Below, piece by piece: positions 1 to 5,506 of a DNA stretch of 8,635 bases; position 1 is the first letter of the stretch, and each line of letters opens with the position of its first letter. Source of the stretch: an uncultured Bacillota bacterium (lineage in GTDB: Bacteria; Bacillota_I; Bacilli_A; Erysipelotrichales; Erysipelotrichaceae); contig CAMOMM010000026.1 of assembly GCA_946619805.1 (NCBI GenBank), forward strand, positions 1-8,635, written 5' to 3'. The notes beneath the pieces were generated by a model. That model was not told the DNA's origin and did not search any database. It was given only the letters and a program-made list of their open reading frames with translations. Made by a program: the position numbers and the translations under genes.

Positions 1-70
1 AAACTTGGTAGATCAAACAAATAGGATATGTTTTCATATTATCAGCTACTTTTGAACTCACAAAACCGGG

Positions 71-145
71 TTTGACCCCACCTTGACCCCATTTTACACC
101 GATATGGAAGAGCAGCGCAACATTTGACCCCAAAATTTGACCCCA
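71..145. repeat. Four direct copies of TTGACCCCA in two tandem pairs
   Basis: The motif (T/C)TTGACCCCA occurs at 71-80, 82-91, 123-132 and 136-145, all in the same orientation. The copies are grouped as two pairs, with starts 11 and 13 bases apart and 41 bases between the pairs. No convincing reading frame runs through all of them with a start codon. The cluster lies about 150-220 bases beyond the 3' end of tRNA-Ala, the side where tRNA-targeting integrative elements insert. Paired short direct repeats there resemble arm-type integrase or excisionase binding sites, or the degenerate tail of an integrase gene. That reading is an inference; the repeats themselves are certain. Confidence 0.6.
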
Positions 146-203
146 CGATATTCATATTTTCATGAGTTAAGGATTTTCACAAAACTTGATTTCTCAAAAT
201 ACA

Positions 204-248
204 AAAAGTGCTGAAAAGCCTTTATTTATAAGGGTTTTTCGCACTTTT
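204..248. terminator. Long AT-rich hairpin, possible bidirectional terminator
   Basis: The arms AAAAGTGC (204-211) and GCACTTTT (241-248) are perfect inverted repeats. Inside them GAAAAGCCTT faces AAGGGTTTTTC with a short TATTTAT loop, giving a long imperfect stem. The A-rich and T-rich outer arms would leave a short U-run in either direction. On the minus strand it lies just beyond the sharper terminator of the tRNA unit and could be a back-up. On the plus strand it could end transcription entering from the left edge. The function is inferred from shape only. Confidence 0.4.
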
Positions 249-255
249 GAGCACG

Positions 256-278
256 AAAAAGGTTTCCTTTCGGAAACC
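256..278 (-). terminator. Intrinsic terminator of the tRNA-Ile/tRNA-Ala unit
   Basis: Read on the minus strand, GGTTTCC (278-272) and GGAAACC (267-261) form a perfect 7-bp stem around a GAAA tetraloop, followed directly by TTTTT (260-256). It begins 14 bases past the CCA end of tRNA-Ala, where a terminator for the pair is expected. Confidence 0.85.
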
Positions 279-291
279 CTCAATGTTCATA

Positions 292-367
292 TGGTGGAGC
301 ATAGGGGGCTCGAACCCCTGACCTCCTGCGTGCAAGGCAGGCGCTCTCCCAGCTAAGCTAATGCCCC
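292..367 (-). tRNA. tRNA-Ala (anticodon TGC)
   Basis: A 76-nt cloverleaf reads on the minus strand. The acceptor arm GGGGCAT pairs with ATGCTCC (one G-T wobble), the discriminator is A, and CCA is encoded (294-292). The anticodon stem CCTGC/GCAGG encloses CTTGCAC, giving anticodon TGC at 334-332. The T arm is AGGGG-TTCGAGC-CCCCT. It would read GCA/GCG/GCT alanine codons to different degrees. It is the second gene of a pair with tRNA-Ile, 7 bases downstream of it, and is followed by a terminator. The Ile-Ala pair is the one commonly found in 16S-23S spacers, but no rRNA lies within this window. Confidence 0.97.
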
Positions 368-374
368 AAGGAAA

Positions 375-451
<77 letters not shown>

Positions 452-469
452 GTATCACCAAATCGCTTA

Positions 470-501
470 ATTATATTATCATTTAATATAAACACTGTCA
501 A
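470..501 (-). promoter_or_regulatory. Promoter of the tRNA-Ile/Ala unit
   Basis: On the minus strand a perfect -35 box TTGACA (501-496) is followed by a run of overlapping -10 candidates: GATAAT at 480-475 (15-bp spacer), TAATAT at 478-473 (17-bp spacer) and TATAAT at 475-470 (20-bp spacer). Which one is used cannot be told from sequence. Any of them gives a leader of roughly 12-22 nt before the tRNA-Ile 5' end at 451. Confidence 0.75.
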
Positions 502-561
502 TAAACATATTTAAATTTCTGTGTGTTTTTAAGCATAATCTGGCAAATAAATAAACTATGA

Positions 562-1125
562 TTACTCCAGTTTTGAACTGATTTCCTTATTGAGTCCAAA
601 CAGCACAAACATTGTTACAACAGCAGCAACAATGCCGATCAGGCCGAATGTTGAAACCATTATGGCGATGAATCCAATGTTGTCAAAGCCCAGTACATAC
701 AGTACCTGAATGACTACAAACATGATTTCCACACCGATGTTGAGATATTTCAAGGTACGGATCGTGCTTTCACGGGTTGAACCGAAATCGCGTGCAACAT
801 TTTCCAGAACAGTGCAGAGAACAAACATGTATACTGCAGAAGCAATGTTGGCGATGGTCTTGATGATGCTGGTATCCAGATCCGGCTTGACGATGTCGCC
901 TAACCATAAGGCACCGGTCAGAACGATCAGGACCAGTGACAGGATCTTCATGTAGGACTTGCCTTTCATGTAATCTCCCAGCTTGTCATATGCCAGATAC
1001 ATTAAGATCCAGCCGACGAAATTAGGAGTGACATTAACGGTTGTACCGTTAAGAGTAAGATTAAGGTTTACCAGAGTAAACATGAATCCGAACGCTATGA
1101 GACTGATTGCCTTTTTGATATTCAT
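562..1125 (-). CDS. Hypothetical multi-pass membrane protein (187 aa)
   Basis: I do not recognise this protein by name. It is rich in Ile, Leu, Val and Phe, with five to six likely membrane segments: about residues 5-25, 34-48 (weaker), 59-79, 88-109, 130-147 and 149-177. A short charged loop (about 110-127) sits in the middle. Between the first two helices is the stretch NVTPNFVGWILMYLAYDKL; a Pro-Asn-Phe-(I/V)-Gly-(Y/W) turn of this kind is, from memory, common in small uncharacterised Firmicutes membrane proteins. There is no catalytic motif or signal-peptide cleavage site. The start is well supported: AAGGAGG lies 8 bases upstream (1140-1134). It is divergent from acylphosphatase with a 78-base shared promoter region. 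No clear terminator lies between its stop and the tRNA-Ile promoter. It may be monocistronic. Confidence 0.85.
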   Translation of the reverse strand: MNIKKAISLIAFGFMFTLVNLNLTLNGTTVNVTPNFVGWILMYLAYDKLGDYMKGKSYMKILSLVLIVLTGALWLGDIVKPDLDTSIIKTIANIASAVYMFVLCTVLENVARDFGSTRESTIRTLKYLNIGVEIMFVVIQVLYVLGFDNIGFIAIMVSTFGLIGIVAAVVTMFVLFGLNKEISSKLE

Positions 1126-1153
1126 GACAGAATCCTCCTTCTGCTACCTTATT

Positions 1154-1182
1154 ACTATAAAATAATGGATAGGGTTTTTCCA
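1154..1182 (-). promoter_or_regulatory. Candidate promoter of the 562-1125 membrane protein gene
   Basis: On the minus strand, TATAGT (1159-1154) is a 5/6 match to the -10 box. TGGAAA (1182-1177) is a weak -35 at a 17-bp spacing. The start would be near 1147, leaving a 22-nt leader that contains AAGGAGG. The promoter sits almost back-to-back with that of acyP. Confidence 0.5.
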
Positions 1183-1188
1183 TAGGCA

Positions 1189-1197
1189 TGCTATAAT
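1189..1197 (+). promoter_or_regulatory. Extended -10 promoter of acyP; predicts a leaderless mRNA
   Basis: TGCTATAAT (1189-1197) is a perfect extended -10 element. No good -35 is seen at 17 bp (ATAGGG). The usual start point, 7 bases after the last T, is 1204, which is exactly the A of the acyP ATG. No Shine-Dalgarno sequence precedes that ATG. The element is clear; leaderless translation is inferred. Confidence 0.7.
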
Positions 1198-1203
1198 TAG
1201 TTC

Positions 1204-1482
1204 ATGAAGAAAAGGTATTACGTCATCTTTGAAGGCAGAGTACAGAATGTTGGTTTCCGCTGGACCGTACAGCAGATAGCCCAGTCTTTAGGCTGCACCG
1301 GTTGGATCAGAAATCTCGACAACGGCAATGTTGACATGCAGATCCAGGGAGACATTGACATTCACAGTTTCATCCAGAGAATACAGAAAAACTCCCGCTG
1401 GATCAGGATCGATGACTATTCCATCATGGAAATCGGTGTCGATGAACGAGAACGCCGTTTCCAGGTTTCCGGATACTTCTAA
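1204..1482 (+). CDS. acyP: Acylphosphatase
   Basis: Acylphosphatase hydrolyses the carboxyl-phosphate bond of acyl phosphates such as acetyl phosphate or 1,3-bisphosphoglycerate. It is a small cytoplasmic alpha/beta sandwich enzyme. At 92 aa it has the family's usual length. The phosphate-binding loop GRVQNVGFR (11-19) carries the catalytic Arg19, and GWIRNLDNGNV (33-43) carries the catalytic Asn37. The usual loop is GxVQGVxFR; here the second Gly is replaced by Asn15, which is uncommon. Both catalytic residues are intact, so I expect activity. The start ATG at 1204 is the only sensible one, because the loop begins only 10 residues in. It has no ribosome binding site and the extended -10 promoter abuts it. 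It is a single gene, divergent from a membrane protein and closed by a strong terminator. Confidence 0.95.
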   Translation: MKKRYYVIFEGRVQNVGFRWTVQQIAQSLGCTGWIRNLDNGNVDMQIQGDIDIHSFIQRIQKNSRWIRIDDYSIMEIGVDERERRFQVSGYF

Positions 1483-1492
1483 ACCACAGTAA

Positions 1493-1536
1493 AAGCCGGC
1501 TGTGAACCACATGGTTCATGACCGGCTTCTTTTTTT
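1493..1536. terminator. Bidirectional terminator between acyP and the lipoprotein gene
   Basis: AAGCCGG (1493-1499) pairs with CCGGCTT (1522-1528), with an inner stem GTGAACC/GGTTCAT, giving a long GC-rich hairpin. TCTTTTTTT follows on the plus strand for acyP, and TTTT follows on the minus strand for the lipoprotein gene. The plus-strand U-tract overlaps the lipoprotein gene's stop codon (1535-1537), so the two convergent genes share one structure. Confidence 0.9.
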
Positions 1537-3298
1537 ACTTATTGGCGTTAACGTACTTGTCAACCTGTTTCTGCAGTACCGGGAAAGGAGCTTCACCGGT
1601 ATCCAGTATAACGGTATTGTAGGCTTTCAGATCAAACTTGCTGCCTAAGGCACTCTTGGCCTCTTCCATCATTCTGGTCATGTAGAACATGCCGCAGCCA
1701 TATGGAAGGAACAGTCCCGGATCACCCACTACGGTTTCAAAGATTTGATCGGCAACGCTGCGGGCATAGGACTTCTGGAAGAACTGTTCCAGAACAGTCG
1801 CAACATCTCTGACTGTCCAGTTTTCATAATGAACACCGAGGTCTACCATCGCATACAGCAGATAGTTGAACATGTTGTTGTCCTGCAGATACTTTATTTC
1901 ACGGGAATTCGTCAGGAAGTAGTTATAGGCTCTGTTTTCACAGTATTCAGCCCAGCCTTCCGCATATCCCAAAAAGCTCATGTTATAACGGTATTCATTA
2001 CCCGGATGGTTATAGAGATAGTAAGTATTCTGGAAAAGGTGTCCCGGATAGCCTTCATGCGCCAGGGTAATGCAGATGCCGTCCGGATCATTTTCCACGA
2101 AGGTCGGATTGACCTTGACGACATTCCTGTTATAGTCATCAGCCGGGGCTATCAGATAATAGGCACTCGTATTTTCCGAGGTAACACTCTTGTCCAGGAA
2201 TGATATTTTATAATCTACCTTTGGAATCTCCGGATAATCATCAGTCATTACTTCCTTGATGTGGTCAAGGATTTCATACGGATCATTGTAGCCATATCCT
2301 TCGGTAAGGGTGGTGTCCAGATTTCTGAGAATTGAATTAAAGGTTGAAACCAGCTTGTCCTGAACTTCATCCATGATCTCCTCAACGCTCTTGTCACTGG
2401 AGACCTTGCTTCTGACGATCAGTTCATACAGTTTCCTGCCGGCATCGCCATAATCAGCCAGGGCACCGGATGTGGTTGCCTGGCCCTTAAGACCTTCATA
2501 GAATTCGATGACTCTCTTATAGGCAGGAATCATGACCTCATCTACGCCCTTTCTGACCCGGGAAATGTATTCATCCTTGCCGGCCAGATTCATTCCGTCC
2601 ATAGCACCGATAAATACTTTTACCACTTCGTTTTTATCAGGGTCAGCGATGAAGCGTTCACACTGTTCCAGAACACCGTCAATGGTGCTGTCAGGCTGGA
2701 TGATTCCTTCCTCTGCCTGTCTTCTGGTATACTCAATGGCTTGGTCAAAATATCTTCCGGTATCGTTAAGAAGAGTTATGTAATCCTTAACATCCTGCTC
2801 ACTGCGGAAATCAAATTCCGTGAACACCGTAATGACGTTATTGTTGACTCCGCTGTTAGGGGTAAACAGGAAGGTATAGTCCTTCTCGGTTTCCATCAGG
2901 GCCAGCTGCAGGTTGAAATAATACTTCATGCATTCATACATGATCTGCTGATCTTCCGTCAGCTCTTCCGGTTTGAACTTGGCCAGTTCCAGATTTCTGT
3001 TTCTTAAATCCGCAATCGCCTGTCTGTCTTCGTCGGTAAGATCATAGTTGATCTCTCCCAGGGTAACTTCAACATCCTTGATCCCGTATTTGGCAGGATC
3101 AACCAGCGAGAAATGCAGATTGGAATAATCTTCTGACAGGTCTTCTGCGAACCATTTCAGCTGCAGTTCATTAAACTGCTTCTGCACATCAGCACCAACA
3201 GGCTCCGGATCACCTCCCGGTACCGGATCAGGATTCTTCTTACAGCCTGCCGGCAGAAGCATCAACAGGCATAAAAAAACAATTAGAAATTTTTTCAT
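1535..3298 (-). CDS. DUF885-family lipoprotein, probable zinc metallopeptidase
   Basis: This 587-aa protein begins with a lipoprotein signal peptide: KK, a hydrophobic core (4-15) and LPAGC with the lipidated Cys19. Proline at -3 is less usual for a lipobox. A Pro/Gly/Asp linker (about 22-36) follows, then a long alpha-helical acidic domain. The active-site motif AHEGYPGHLFQ (413-423) is the DUF885 form of HExxH-like zinc binding (His414, Glu415, His420). GYAEGWAEY (444-452) is the expected downstream segment that can supply the third ligand (Glu447 or Glu451). Family knowledge says DUF885 proteins are predicted gluzincin-type peptidases; the substrate is unknown. It would be anchored on the outer face of the membrane. 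The start is supported by GGAG (3310-3307) 8 bases upstream. It lies downstream of a small-protein gene, across a hairpin, and ends in a shared terminator. Confidence 0.92.
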   Translation of the reverse strand: MKKFLIVFLCLLMLLPAGCKKNPDPVPGGDPEPVGADVQKQFNELQLKWFAEDLSEDYSNLHFSLVDPAKYGIKDVEVTLGEINYDLTDEDRQAIADLRNRNLELAKFKPEELTEDQQIMYECMKYYFNLQLALMETEKDYTFLFTPNSGVNNNVITVFTEFDFRSEQDVKDYITLLNDTGRYFDQAIEYTRRQAEEGIIQPDSTIDGVLEQCERFIADPDKNEVVKVFIGAMDGMNLAGKDEYISRVRKGVDEVMIPAYKRVIEFYEGLKGQATTSGALADYGDAGRKLYELIVRSKVSSDKSVEEIMDEVQDKLVSTFNSILRNLDTTLTEGYGYNDPYEILDHIKEVMTDDYPEIPKVDYKISFLDKSVTSENTSAYYLIAPADDYNRNVVKVNPTFVENDPDGICITLAHEGYPGHLFQNTYYLYNHPGNEYRYNMSFLGYAEGWAEYCENRAYNYFLTNSREIKYLQDNNMFNYLLYAMVDLGVHYENWTVRDVATVLEQFFQKSYARSVADQIFETVVGDPGLFLPYGCGMFYMTRMMEEAKSALGSKFDLKAYNTVILDTGEAPFPVLQKQVDKYVNANK

Positions 3299-3319
3299 AT
3301 TTTCTGCTCCATAAATAAA

Positions 3320-3341
3320 GAATAGCTGTTTTAAGCTATTC
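3320..3341 (-). terminator. Intercistronic hairpin between the small gene and the lipoprotein gene
   Basis: On the minus strand, GAATAGCT (3341-3334) and AGCTATTC (3327-3320) form a perfect 8-bp stem with loop TAAAAC, followed by TTTATTTAT. The stem contains the small gene's TAG stop (3338-3336) and ends 9 bases before the lipoprotein gene's GGAG. It looks like a weak terminator. It would either limit read-through, so that the upstream gene is made in excess, or act as an RNA-processing or stability element. No separate promoter for the lipoprotein gene is visible between it and the ATG. Confidence 0.6.
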
Positions 3342-3482
3342 CTCTATATCTGATTCTTCAGTTTCCAGCTCGATAATCTTCTTTTCTTCTTCTTCATCAG
3401 CTTGAAGGATATCTTTGACCACCTTTACACCTAAGGCTGCTGCTGCAGTGGCAATGGCTGTCCCCAATAGTCTCTTGAACAT
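3336..3482 (-). CDS. Small hypothetical protein with Ala-rich helix and acidic tail (48 aa)
   Basis: This short gene has a textbook ribosome binding site, AAGGAGG at 3496-3490, 7 bases before the ATG, and a candidate promoter just upstream. The product starts MFKRLLGTAIATAAAALGVK, an amphipathic or weakly membrane-spanning Ala/Leu/Val helix (about 5-22). It then becomes strongly acidic: a run of Glu after residue 29, two Lys, then ETEESDIEE at the C-terminus. It has no Cys and no known motif. I do not recognise it. Possible roles include a membrane-anchored small protein or a modulator of a neighbouring envelope protein, but nothing in the sequence decides this. A hairpin overlaps its stop codon, and the lipoprotein gene begins 37 bases downstream. 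Confidence 0.8.
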   Translation of the reverse strand: MFKRLLGTAIATAAAALGVKVVKDILQADEEEEKKIIELETEESDIEE

Positions 3483-3503
3483 GATAATTCCTCCTTTTTT
3501 CTT

Positions 3504-3512
3504 ATTTTAACA
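3504..3512 (-). promoter_or_regulatory. Candidate extended -10 promoter for the small-protein gene
   Basis: On the minus strand TGTTAAAAT (3512-3504) is an extended -10 element with a 5/6 hexamer. TATACA, 17 bp further upstream, is a 4/6 match to a -35 box. Transcription would start near 3497, giving a leader of about 15 nt that is almost entirely the AAGGAGG site. The area is AT-rich, so a chance match is possible. Read-through from the AI-2E-family gene, which has no clear terminator, is an alternative source of transcript. Confidence 0.5.
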
Positions 3513-3533
3513 TGTTTATTTATAAATGTATAT

Positions 3534-4730
3534 TTATTTTAAGAGCCGTCTTCTGACCGCTTCTTTTCGGTCAAGTCTGTTCTGAATGACATCGCTGAAC
3601 AGCGTATATAACAGAGCCATAGTCGGAACGGCAACCAGCAGTCCAGGGAAACCAAACATTGACCCGAAGACCGTAACAGCCAGAAGTACCAGTACCGGCG
3701 GCAGACCAACAGAGCTGCCGACAACATTAGGATAGATCAGGTTGTTGTCGATCTGCTGAATGACCAGGAACATTATGATGAATACGATCATTCTGAACAG
3801 ACCGCTGACCGCCAGGATCAGGATGGCTCCGAAGATCACAGCCGTTGCTGAGCCGAAATACGGTATGATACTGGTCAGGGCAATTACCACACTGATCAGC
3901 AGTGCATATGGCATGTTGGCTACGGAAAGAACAATGAAGAAAATGGACCGCAGTATGCTCATTTCAACCAGCTGACCGGACACAAAATCAGAGAATACCT
4001 GTTCAGTCTTTCTGACCAGATATCTGATGTTCGCAACAATCTCATCAGGCAGGAAAGCCTCCAGAACTCTTCTGGCCTGATTCTTGAACTTTTCCTTTGA
4101 CAGCAGAATATAGACACTGAAAACCAGACCGAAGCACACCTTGACGATAGCCTTGATCACGGACAGCGTCACCTGCCCGATGTCACTTACGACCGAAGGA
4201 TCAAGTCCGCTTATCCATTCAGAGATCGTCGGTGTCAGTTTCTCGATCCATTTAGCCAGGCTGGTTCCCAGTTCCTCAATAGGAACCTTGAACAGAACAT
4301 CCAGGGAAATGCGGAAATTCAGATTCATCTGCTTAAGCAGTCTGTTGGCATAATCAACCACTGAAGTAATATATACCGGCAGGTTGGTAGCCAGCGCGAT
4401 CACGCTGCGCCGCAACTGTGGCAGGATTATTGAAATCAGCAGCACGACTATCAGCAGAGCTGCCAGGTACGTCCGTATTACCGAGATCCTTCTGACCCAT
4501 TTCTGTTCCATCTCAGGTTTCTTTTTCTTTATGAAAGCTTCAAGTCTGCTTAACGGTGCATTCAGAATGAAGGCAATGACAAGACCAAGAAGCAGCGGTG
4601 AAAAGGCCTCAATAAGAGAGCGGACAAAGCCCATCAGCATGCTGAAATGGCTTACCATCAGATAAGCTATGCCAATTATCATGCTGGCTATTATGACCTT
4701 ACGGGTAAAATCTCTTGTTTCCTTATCCAT
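3534..4730 (-). CDS. AI-2E family transporter (UPF0118 / PF01594 permease)
   Basis: This 398-aa integral membrane protein has the family's usual length and layout. Two helices lie near the N-terminus (about 11-29 and 35-57), one at about 86-104, then a soluble stretch (105-185), then helices from 186 to 378. Family signatures are SGQLVEMSI (251-259), SIIPYFGS (287-294), QQIDNNLIYPNVVG (325-338) and FGFPGLLVAVP (359-369). The family is named for the E. coli autoinducer-2 exporter TqsA, but members also include sodium/proton antiporters and proteins of unknown cargo, so the substrate here is open. The C-terminus is basic (RKEAVRRRLLK). It is the second gene of an operon with the LOG-family gene, 4 bases apart. 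Its AAGGAG/GAGGG ribosome binding site lies inside and just after the end of the upstream gene, suggesting coupled translation. Confidence 0.93.
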   Translation of the reverse strand: MDKETRDFTRKVIIASMIIGIAYLMVSHFSMLMGFVRSLIEAFSPLLLGLVIAFILNAPLSRLEAFIKKKKPEMEQKWVRRISVIRTYLAALLIVVLLISIILPQLRRSVIALATNLPVYITSVVDYANRLLKQMNLNFRISLDVLFKVPIEELGTSLAKWIEKLTPTISEWISGLDPSVVSDIGQVTLSVIKAIVKVCFGLVFSVYILLSKEKFKNQARRVLEAFLPDEIVANIRYLVRKTEQVFSDFVSGQLVEMSILRSIFFIVLSVANMPYALLISVVIALTSIIPYFGSATAVIFGAILILAVSGLFRMIVFIIMFLVIQQIDNNLIYPNVVGSSVGLPPVLVLLAVTVFGSMFGFPGLLVAVPTMALLYTLFSDVIQNRLDRKEAVRRRLLK

Positions 4731-4734
4731 CTGA

Positions 4735-5283
4735 TCACCCTCTCCTTTCCTGCAGATTCAGTATTTCAAGCACTTCCTCGACACTGTCAGCCATATGGCA
4801 CAGTCTCTGCCATCCTTCAGGGATAAATCCCTTCCGGCAGCATTCATTTAAGAATGTCCATAACCCGTCGTAGAAGCCTGCTACGTTAAAGAATATGACC
4901 GGTTTTGCCGTATAACCCAGCTGATTCTGGGTTATTATTTCAAACATCTCATCAAAGGTACCCAGACCTCCCGGTGCTCCGATGAAACAGTCGCTGATTT
5001 CGATCATCAGCCGCTTACGGTCAACCAGATCTCTGGTCAGATAAAGCTCATTGAATTCATCGTACAGAATTCCGTTCACATTAAAGATACGCGGAGCAAT
5101 ACTGATGATATAGCCGCTTCCCTCGCTGAAACCGCGGTTGGCAGCTCCCATCAGTCCTCTTTTTCCTCCACCGGTTACCAGTGAACAGCCCCTGCGGGCC
5201 AGCCGGCAGCCGAGTCTTTCCGTTTCCCTTATATAGATGGGATCAATTGATTCACTGCTGGCACCGAAAATGCATACCTTCAT
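4735..5283 (-). CDS. LOG family nucleotide 5'-monophosphate phosphoribohydrolase (TIGR00730)
   Basis: The 182-aa protein has a Rossmann-type fold. It starts with MKVCIFGASSE, then GGGKRGLMG (38-46), DRKRLM (88-93) and the diagnostic PGGLGTFDE (104-112), an intact PGGxGTxxE motif that binds the ribose-phosphate. Family members (plant LOG, bacterial YvdD-like proteins) remove ribose 5-phosphate from cytokinin nucleotides or from AMP-like nucleotides. In a bacterium such as this one the true substrate is unknown, and nucleotide salvage or housekeeping is the modest guess. Older annotations call these lysine decarboxylases, which is wrong. It is the first gene of the operon with the AI-2E-family permease. 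Translation begins after a short leader with a weak GGTGAG site (5292-5287) 3 bases before the ATG. Confidence 0.93.
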   Translation of the reverse strand: MKVCIFGASSESIDPIYIRETERLGCRLARRGCSLVTGGGKRGLMGAANRGFSEGSGYIISIAPRIFNVNGILYDEFNELYLTRDLVDRKRLMIEISDCFIGAPGGLGTFDEMFEIITQNQLGYTAKPVIFFNVAGFYDGLWTFLNECCRKGFIPEGWQRLCHMADSVEEVLEILNLQERRG

Positions 5284-5299
5284 ATACTCACCAATAATT

Positions 5300-5337
5300 A
5301 TTATACATAATTGATGCTGACTTTAAAAATATTAAAG
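5300..5337 (-). promoter_or_regulatory. Promoter region of the LOG/AI-2E operon with AT-rich inverted repeat
   Basis: A perfect TATAAT (5305-5300) on the minus strand puts the transcription start near 5293, giving only a 10-nt leader. No good -35 is visible. The -35 zone is occupied by the inverted repeat CTTTAA-AAATA-TTAAAG (5321-5337), followed by an overlapping palindrome-like TTAAAGCTTAA (5332-5342). The repeat could be an operator; its AT richness makes chance a real alternative. Confidence 0.55.
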
Positions 5338-5381
5338 CTTAAAAACCTCTTAATGTTTCTGCAGTTTTTATGAATTACTGA

Positions 5382-5410
5382 TTGATTTTATCAGAAAGTT
5401 ATAATATAAT
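5382..5410 (+). promoter_or_regulatory. Promoter of tRNA-Asn
   Basis: TTGATT (5382-5387) and TATAAT (5405-5410) are 17 bp apart. A second TATAAT overlaps at 5400-5405. The start would fall at about 5417, only a few bases before the mature tRNA 5' end at 5420, so the 5' leader would be very short. Confidence 0.7.
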
Positions 5411-5419
5411 AACTTCGCT

Positions 5420-5495
5420 GCCTAAATAGCTCAGTCGGTAGAGCAATCGGCTGTTAACCGATCGGTCATAGGTTCGAGTCCTATTTTAGGCGCCA
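5420..5495 (+). tRNA. tRNA-Asn (anticodon GTT)
   Basis: This is a 76-nt cloverleaf. The acceptor arm GCCTAAA pairs fully with TTTAGGC, the discriminator is G, and CCA is encoded (5493-5495). The anticodon stem ATCGG/CCGAT encloses CTGTTAA, giving anticodon GTT. The T loop is TTCGAGT. A GUN anticodon makes this tRNA one of the four classes (Asn, Asp, His, Tyr) whose G34 is changed to queuosine. The enzymes for that change are encoded about 480 bases downstream. Confidence 0.97.
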
Positions 5496-5506
5496 TTTAA
5501 AAAAAG

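Noticed and set aside
71..145. CRISPR-like array from the TTGACCCCA copies
   Set aside because: Units are about 10 bases with spacers of 1, 31 and 3 bases; this is far from CRISPR repeat length and regularity.
1..155. Open frame on the minus strand running off the left edge (about 50 codons, WGQILGSNVALLFHIGVKWGQ region)
   Set aside because: It has no ATG until position 37, no ribosome binding site, and its content comes from the repeated TTGACCCCA motif. It is not supportable as a gene from this window.
1745..2203. 152-codon plus-strand frame inside the lipoprotein gene
   Set aside because: It is antisense to the catalytic domain of the DUF885 protein, with no ribosome binding site and no recognisable protein features.
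3483..3533. Terminator after the AI-2E-family gene
   Set aside because: Only a weak AT-only inverted repeat is present (around 3512-3531), without a T-run, so I cannot support a terminator here.
4735..5283. Lysine decarboxylase annotation for the PGGxGTxxE protein
   Set aside because: That is a legacy misnomer; the motif belongs to LOG phosphoribohydrolases and there is no PLP-binding lysine motif.
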